11,301 bases of DNA from Geobacter sp. UBA4074. GTDB lineage: Bacteria; Desulfobacterota; Desulfuromonadia; Geobacterales; Pseudopelobacteraceae. Of the stretch, positions 7,883-11,301 are shown piece by piece (the stretch's first letter is position 1; every line of letters begins with the position of its first letter). The notes under the pieces are model-generated. The model did no database searches and was not told where the DNA came from. It saw only the letters and a list, made by a program, of their open reading frames with translations. The position numbers and the translations under genes were made by a program. The stretch is from the NCBI GenBank assembly GCA_002383415.1, contig DFYU01000073.1, forward strand, positions 1-11,301, read 5' to 3'.

Positions 7883-8134
7883 TCAAAAAGGTGAATGGTC
7901 ATAGATAACCACATCGCCGGTTACCGGAGAGGTATATTTCAGTGCCGTGACTTTACCGTGCAGGGCATGTGAGATGTACAGATAGAGCCAGATAGGCCCT
8001 TGGCCGGTCAGGGTGACGATGTTGCCATTGCCAGCTAAATGCTGGGCGATCTCAGCGTATCGGGGAAGATCTGCAAGCTTGGCGTTGCCTGTTTCGGCAT
8101 ACAGCGTTGCCAGATCAATCTGTATGTTTTCCAT
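7883..8134 (-). CDS. csx3: Short Csx3/Crn3-like protein (83 aa)
   Basis: Residues 39-80 match the Csx3 core: NIVTLTGQGPIWLYLYISHALH, then a beta strand and a terminal DHS. His56, His59 and His80 sit almost exactly where I recall His57, His60 and His80 in archaeal AfCsx3 (Crn3), a ring nuclease that degrades cA4. Where Csx3 proteins normally read Y-D-P-R-L-G, this one reads Y-T-S-P-V-T-G (67-73), so the Asp and Arg that I recall as part of the active site are missing. At 83 residues it is shorter than the usual roughly 110. It lies 6 nt after the Can2-like gene and 14 nt before cas6. The likely role is lowering or buffering cOA after an infection, but the altered segment leaves activity open. 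The ATG at 8134 has only a distant GGGG box, so translation may depend on coupling. Confidence 0.85.
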   Translation of the reverse strand: MENIQIDLATLYAETGNAKLADLPRYAEIAQHLAGNGNIVTLTGQGPIWLYLYISHALHGKVTALKYTSPVTGDVVIYDHSPF

Positions 8135-8140
8135 TGGATT

Positions 8141-9289
8141 TTATAACCCCTTGACCTTGTCTTTAATCCATGAGGTAAAATTTATGATATCAGCGGGATG
8201 TATGATTTCTGTCTGGAACTGACGGGCCCGGCGCAACAGATGCTCTTTAATGCTGTTTTTCCGGTCCAGTATCTGCTCACGGGAGGTGCTGACCAGAAAA
8301 CTGCGGACTCTGAGGCCGAAATTATCCTGCAGTGCCGCAATCTTGTACAGTATGTCAGCGTCTTTGTCGCCCTTTTGCTTGAGGCTCTTGCACTCGATGG
8401 TGTAAAGCGTATTGTCTTTGGTGAACATGACATCAAATTCGTTGGGGTTGCCGTGTTTATCTATCAGTTCAATGCCGGTGACACAGTCATCAACCTTAAG
8501 CCTCGAAAGCGCCTCAAAACAATAATCAGAAAGCCAATCACCAGTAATAAAGCCGCTTTCAAGACGGTTCATCCGTTTTGCCATATGAGATGGCTGCATG
8601 CCAAGCTTTGCAAGCAGCTCTGCTTCGGACTGATTTTTGATCTGATAGTGGCTGCTGAAGTCGTAGCATTGAAGGTTTCTTCCGTTATTTTTATTGATTT
8701 GCCACGCAAAATCGCCAAGCATGGTTTCCAACTCGGCATAGTTATCCATCATCCAGCGGCTTAACTCCCGTCCCCGCTTAGCCCGCTCTTTCAGCATCTG
8801 GGCTTCCTGCATGTTGCTGATCTTGACGCCGCAGGCCGTCATGTATGACCTGACATCCAGACGGAACGTCAAGGGATGGATCGGTTCTGAATCGGGAGAT
8901 TCATCGATGATGATGTATTCGTTTTTAGGAATGGGCGTGTAAATCAACGTTGCCTTTAGTTGCCGGAACACGTGGAAAGCAGCAAGCGACATGAGCTTGG
9001 TACCACAGGTAAGATTGACCGTCACTTTTTTTTGGCCAAGACCAGCTGCCAGTTTTCCAAAGGCTTTTTCGCAGGAATCGTAGGAGTCCTGATTTACGAC
9101 GATCGTTTGATGCTTATCCGTATAATCAAGCCCGTTCAGTCTGAGCGCAGAGATGATGGAACCAGTAGCCCCCTTCTCCTCCATCCTTTTAGTACTCGCA
9201 AAAACAATCTGATCCGGCTTTTCCTGGTGGAGCGCGAGTATGTTCGGAATAGTCTGGTCTGATACGAGACAGATATGCGCAGATTTCAA
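8141..9289 (-). CDS. Can2/Card1-like CARF PD-(D/E)XK nuclease
   Basis: A 382-residue protein of the Card1/Can2 (DUF1887) type. Residues 1-140 are a CARF domain with SDQTIPN (10-16) and VNLTCGTKLMSLAAF (91-105), the latter a variant of the N-TGGTK ligand loop. The C-terminal nuclease half has GDWLSDYCFEAL (250-261), NEFDVMF (Asp286) and TIECKS with the E-x-K pair Glu299/Lys301, the PD-(D/E)XK metal site, followed by a helix IAALQDNFG. In this family cA4 binding to CARF switches on cleavage of single-stranded DNA or RNA, or nicking of supercoiled DNA. It is therefore the main ancillary effector of the operon. It starts at a TTG (9289) overlapping the upstream stop as TTGA, just after a run of seven G. 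No ATG or GTG precedes it before an in-frame stop at 9314-9316. It appears more AT-rich than the complex genes. Confidence 0.92.
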   Translation of the reverse strand: MKSAHICLVSDQTIPNILALHQEKPDQIVFASTKRMEEKGATGSIISALRLNGLDYTDKHQTIVVNQDSYDSCEKAFGKLAAGLGQKKVTVNLTCGTKLMSLAAFHVFRQLKATLIYTPIPKNEYIIIDESPDSEPIHPLTFRLDVRSYMTACGVKISNMQEAQMLKERAKRGRELSRWMMDNYAELETMLGDFAWQINKNNGRNLQCYDFSSHYQIKNQSEAELLAKLGMQPSHMAKRMNRLESGFITGDWLSDYCFEALSRLKVDDCVTGIELIDKHGNPNEFDVMFTKDNTLYTIECKSLKQKGDKDADILYKIAALQDNFGLRVRSFLVSTSREQILDRKNSIKEHLLRRARQFQTEIIHPADIINFTSWIKDKVKGL

Positions 9290-10458
9290 GATGCCCCCCC
9301 AACAAGTTGAATTTTAGCTTTCTCAAGCTTAACGCCATACCTGCTGCCGGCATATTTACGGTCTGTAGTGACCGTGCAAAGCGTGACAAGGATCTCATCT
9401 AAAAGTTGTTCGCGGATGGCCCGATTGATTTTGCTGATGATGGCACGCAGCGCCGGCACCTCGATACCTTCGGGCCACTTCTCAAGCAGATCATCCACCC
9501 GGCCGGGATTGCCGGCGTAAATCAGCGCGTAGTCACGCGCCATGACTTCAAGCGCCTCTCGTGAGGCGAAATCAACGATCGTTTCATAACAACCGGAACA
9601 GTCACGGCAGTAGTCACGATCAGCATACTTGCAATAATCGGTCTTCTGACGCAGGAACGCCAGGTAGAGCATCAGCTGGACCGGTATCAACTCTACCAGT
9701 GTGTCACCGATGCGCAGGGTCCGGTCGGCAAGGCTTACCTGCAGTAGCGGCTGATGGGTAGCACTATCGACTTCCCGCTGCCCTGCAAGCACCATGTCAC
9801 GATAGCTGACCGTCGGCTCCTGAAGCGGCAGTCCTCCCAACCGAACAAACGGCAACTCGGCCAGTTCAACCTTTGCAGAGCGGGCATTCAAGGCCTGCTT
9901 GCCGCCATCCTGCATACGGCATTCGATGAATGAGTCTTGTGCGGGGGGATAAAAAAATGCCGGGTTTGCTTCGAATTCGGGAGAAACAAGGATGTGGTAC
10001 AGCTTGTCCTGTGGACGTCCGAACAGTTGCAGTGCCGATCCCAGATAAAACGACATGGTTTTTCGGCCACCGGCAAGCGAGCAATGCAGCCGTGTTCCTT
10101 TCTCCTGTGTCTTTAAACAAATAAAGCTGCTGATCTGATCTCCGGCTGATTCGTTATCAGAGGCGCTACGGATGTCTTCGAGTTGACGCGCATGTGGATC
10201 TGACAAAATCACGAATGAATGTTCTTCGAGCTTGAGAGGTGGCAGGGAATACTCATCACAAAGCCGTTGCAGATATTGATCGTCCAGGAGCCTTCTGTTG
10301 ATGACCTCACGTCCCGCAGAGGTGGTGATGACATACAGCTCGTCGGCGTAGATCGGCGGATTTTGCATGGCCAAAGCGTAGATGGTCTCGGTGATGATCT
10401 GAGGCGTGGCACCGGCCACGAAGATCAGGACTTCACGAAATTGTTTAGGGGAAGGCAT
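9286..10458 (-). CDS. NE0113-family CARF protein (TIGR02584/PF09623, 'ring nuclease Csm6') with wHTH-like tail
   Basis: A 390-residue protein. The first 230 residues match the NE0113 CARF family: VAGATPQIITETIYALA (14-30), then LAGGRKTMSFYLGSALQLFGR (128-148) and ILVSPEFEANPAFFYP (156-171). Databases name this family 'CRISPR-associated ring nuclease Csm6', but I see no HEPN R-x4-6-H nuclease motif like that of classical Csm6. Residues 240-390 look like a winged-helix region (LVELIPVQLMLYLAFL, then ISKINRAIREQL and RYGVKLEKAKI), interrupted by a four-Cys cluster, Cys276, 284, 287 and 290, that could bind zinc or an Fe-S cluster. It may sense or degrade cOA, or act as a cOA-responsive regulator. 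It is the first gene of the operon. The ATG at 10458 has GGAG eight nt upstream, and a candidate promoter lies 27-55 bp before it. Confidence 0.9.
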   Translation of the reverse strand: MPSPKQFREVLIFVAGATPQIITETIYALAMQNPPIYADELYVITTSAGREVINRRLLDDQYLQRLCDEYSLPPLKLEEHSFVILSDPHARQLEDIRSASDNESAGDQISSFICLKTQEKGTRLHCSLAGGRKTMSFYLGSALQLFGRPQDKLYHILVSPEFEANPAFFYPPAQDSFIECRMQDGGKQALNARSAKVELAELPFVRLGGLPLQEPTVSYRDMVLAGQREVDSATHQPLLQVSLADRTLRIGDTLVELIPVQLMLYLAFLRQKTDYCKYADRDYCRDCSGCYETIVDFASREALEVMARDYALIYAGNPGRVDDLLEKWPEGIEVPALRAIISKINRAIREQLLDEILVTLCTVTTDRKYAGSRYGVKLEKAKIQLVGGAS

Positions 10459-10484
10459 AAAGACTCCGGTGATGTAGTCAACTA

Positions 10485-10513
10485 TCTATACCGTATCAAC
10501 GGTGTTCAATCAA
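10485..10513 (-). promoter_or_regulatory. Candidate sigma-70 promoter of the CRISPR operon
   Basis: On the minus strand TTGATT (10513-10508) and TATAGA (10490-10485) are separated by exactly 17 nt. Each matches four of six consensus bases. Transcription would start near 10478, about 20 nt before the first gene. The -35 box overlaps the stop codon of the lipoprotein gene. The call is by eye. Confidence 0.5.
10490..10503. promoter_or_regulatory. Palindrome ACCGT-N4-ACGGT within the promoter spacer
   Basis: A perfect inverted repeat with 5-bp arms and a 4-nt centre lies between the proposed -35 and -10 boxes, where a bound repressor would block RNA polymerase. The downstream gene encodes a CARF protein with a wHTH-like tail, which makes an operator plausible but unproven. 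Confidence 0.45.
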
Positions 10514-10793
10514 CAGATTGGCTCTCTGGCTGGGGAGTTTCACCAAGCTGTATGATCTCAGGCCCGGCTTGGTCTGGGCTCGCATAGCTGCCACTGTTTA
10601 TGGCATCACCAACCTGCTCGAGAACAAAACCGGTCCCCCAAACGATCGGGGCCAAAATCCCACCATTCCCGCCAAGGCTGCCGACCTGCATGCCAATCCC
10701 AACATCCCGTACCGTCATCGTACTGCTGCAGCCTGTTTGAGTAAGCGCCAAAACAGAGCATACAGCATATCCCAAGCATCGTTTGATCAACAT
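10506..10793 (-). CDS. Small probable lipoprotein, Gly-rich (95 aa)
   Basis: Residues 1-22 form a bacterial signal sequence: Lys4-Arg5, a hydrophobic stretch to Leu17, then TQTGC with Cys22 as probable lipidation site. Gln at -3 is unusual for a lipobox, so a simple secreted protein is possible. The mature part is short and Gly-rich (VGIGMQVGSLGGNGGILAPI, about 32-51), with a polar Pro/Gln/Glu tail. I do not recognise the family. The ATG at 10793 has AGAGGTGG just upstream. It runs in the same direction as the cas operon, 47 nt before its first gene, with no visible terminator between them, so read-through is possible. A CRISPR role is not supported by the sequence. Confidence 0.75.
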   Translation of the reverse strand: MLIKRCLGYAVCSVLALTQTGCSSTMTVRDVGIGMQVGSLGGNGGILAPIVWGTGFVLEQVGDAINSGSYASPDQAGPEIIQLGETPQPESQSVD

Positions 10794-10863
10794 GCACCAC
10801 CTCTCTTATCGCCAGTCATGGTCGGCACCATCGTAGTAGAAATGTAACCAGCACGCAGCAGCT

Positions 10864-11235
10864 TCAATCATCATCAAGGCTGCTTGTGCTCGACGATGAC
10901 CATGCATCGTCATTTGACAAGCTACTGCTGCTCGAACCGAAATGATCATCATGGTAGATATTACCTGGCATGTAGGAACAGCAGGGGTCCGTCATCCAAT
11001 CGCTACCCGAATCAGACCAGGACGACGCTGTCGTGTCGCCTTGATAGTAAATATTCCCAAACATCCAGAAATAGGCCGGATCGGTCATCCAGTCATACGG
11101 AAAAGTGCCTGCTGAACTGGCTGATTCAGCAGCATGCGAGCTGATGCCGGAAGTAGTATTCCTCTTGCCGCCAAATTTCCTGAACAGCAGAGCAGCCACA
11201 ACCACGCCGACGACGATGATGATCAGCAGTTCCAT
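10864..11235 (-). CDS. Small single-pass membrane protein with two DWMTDP-GNIY repeats (123 aa)
   Basis: Residues 2-18 are one strongly hydrophobic helix (ELLIIIVVGVVVAALLF), followed by RK and KR, which by the positive-inside rule would place the C-terminal part in the cytoplasm. The soluble part holds two copies of a motif 31 residues apart: DWMTDPAYFWMFGNIY (48-63) and DWMTDPCCSYMPGNIY (79-94). The end is Ser- and Asp-rich (about 96-123). I do not recognise the family or a catalytic site. The ATG at 11235 is preceded by AAAGGAGG at good spacing, so it is very likely a real gene. It lies 70 nt upstream of the lipoprotein gene in the same direction. The 66 nt between it and the right window edge show no promoter I would defend. 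Confidence 0.8.
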   Translation of the reverse strand: MELLIIIVVGVVVAALLFRKFGGKRNTTSGISSHAAESASSAGTFPYDWMTDPAYFWMFGNIYYQGDTTASSWSDSGSDWMTDPCCSYMPGNIYHDDHFGSSSSSLSNDDAWSSSSTSSLDDD

Positions 11236-11301
11236 GGCGCAACCTCCTTTGGTTGATTGCAGCGTAGCAGAGTCAGAGCCACCAAGTTTTTTAGAAACAT
11301 T

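Noticed and set aside
7869..7886. TTG start giving cas6 six extra residues
   Set aside because: The ATG at 7868 has GAGGAG upstream, while the TTG lacks a Shine-Dalgarno and the extra residues fit no family start.
8198..8764. Plus-strand open frame of 188 codons
   Set aside because: Antisense to the nuclease half of the Can2-like gene, whose E-x-K motif fixes the true frame.
9286..10458. Reading the NE0113-family protein as a classical Csm6 HEPN ribonuclease
   Set aside because: The database name suggests it, but I see no R-x4-6-H HEPN motif. The C-terminal part looks like a winged helix with a Cys cluster.
10818..10831. Short hairpin ATGGT-N4-ACCAT between the two small envelope genes
   Set aside because: Only a 5-bp stem and no following T run, so not a convincing terminator or operator.
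1..11301. CRISPR array, cas1/cas2, tRNA, rRNA, insertion sequence or attachment site
   Set aside because: I saw no regularly spaced direct repeats, adaptation genes, RNA genes or transposase. Nearly every base from 1 to 10458 is coding on the minus strand.

Overview
The window is almost entirely a type III-D-like CRISPR-Cas effector operon on the minus strand. It is read from about position 10458 down to position 1 and runs off the left edge. The subtype call rests on four things: a Cas10 without an HD domain but with an intact GGDD palm motif, a Csx10 (Cas5-like) subunit, several Cas7-type RAMP proteins including a double-Cas7 fusion, and Cas6. No CRISPR array, cas1 or cas2 is in the window, so spacers and adaptation genes must lie elsewhere.

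Layout in transcription order (right to left). (i) 11235-10506: two small envelope genes of unknown role, a single-pass membrane protein with a duplicated DWMTDP...GNIY motif and a small probable lipoprotein. (ii) 10513-10485: a candidate promoter with a short palindrome between its -35 and -10 boxes. (iii) 10458-7883: a signalling module of an NE0113-family CARF protein (called 'ring nuclease Csm6' in databases), a Can2/Card1-type CARF-PD-(D/E)XK nuclease, and a very short Csx3/Crn3-like protein. (iv) 7868-6915: Cas6. (v) 6890-1: the effector complex, consisting of Cas10, a single Cas7, Csx10, a Cas7-Cas7 fusion, a small Csx19-like protein, and a large TIGR03986-type RAMP whose 3' end is outside the window. 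From 10458 to 1 no gap exceeds 24 nt. The core subunit genes mostly overlap as ATGA or TGATG, which points to one translationally coupled transcript.

The genes make a coherent cyclic-oligoadenylate (cOA) circuit. Cas6 cuts the precursor crRNA, and the Cas10/Cas7/Csx10 complex binds and probably cuts target RNA. The Cas10 GGDD palm would make cOA, which activates the Can2/Card1-like nuclease, while the NE0113 and Csx3-like proteins are candidate cOA sensors or degraders. The least ordinary points are the Csx3-like protein lacking the expected active-site Asp/Arg segment, the four-Cys cluster and wHTH-like tail of the NE0113 protein next to a promoter palindrome, a G10 tract in the cas10 ribosome-binding region, a G7 tract at an overlapping gene junction, and the double-Cas7 fusion.

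The host looks like a Gram-negative bacterium with moderate G+C. Gene content and protein style recall Geobacter/Pelobacter-type Desulfuromonadales, but that is an impression and no marker gene in the window proves it.
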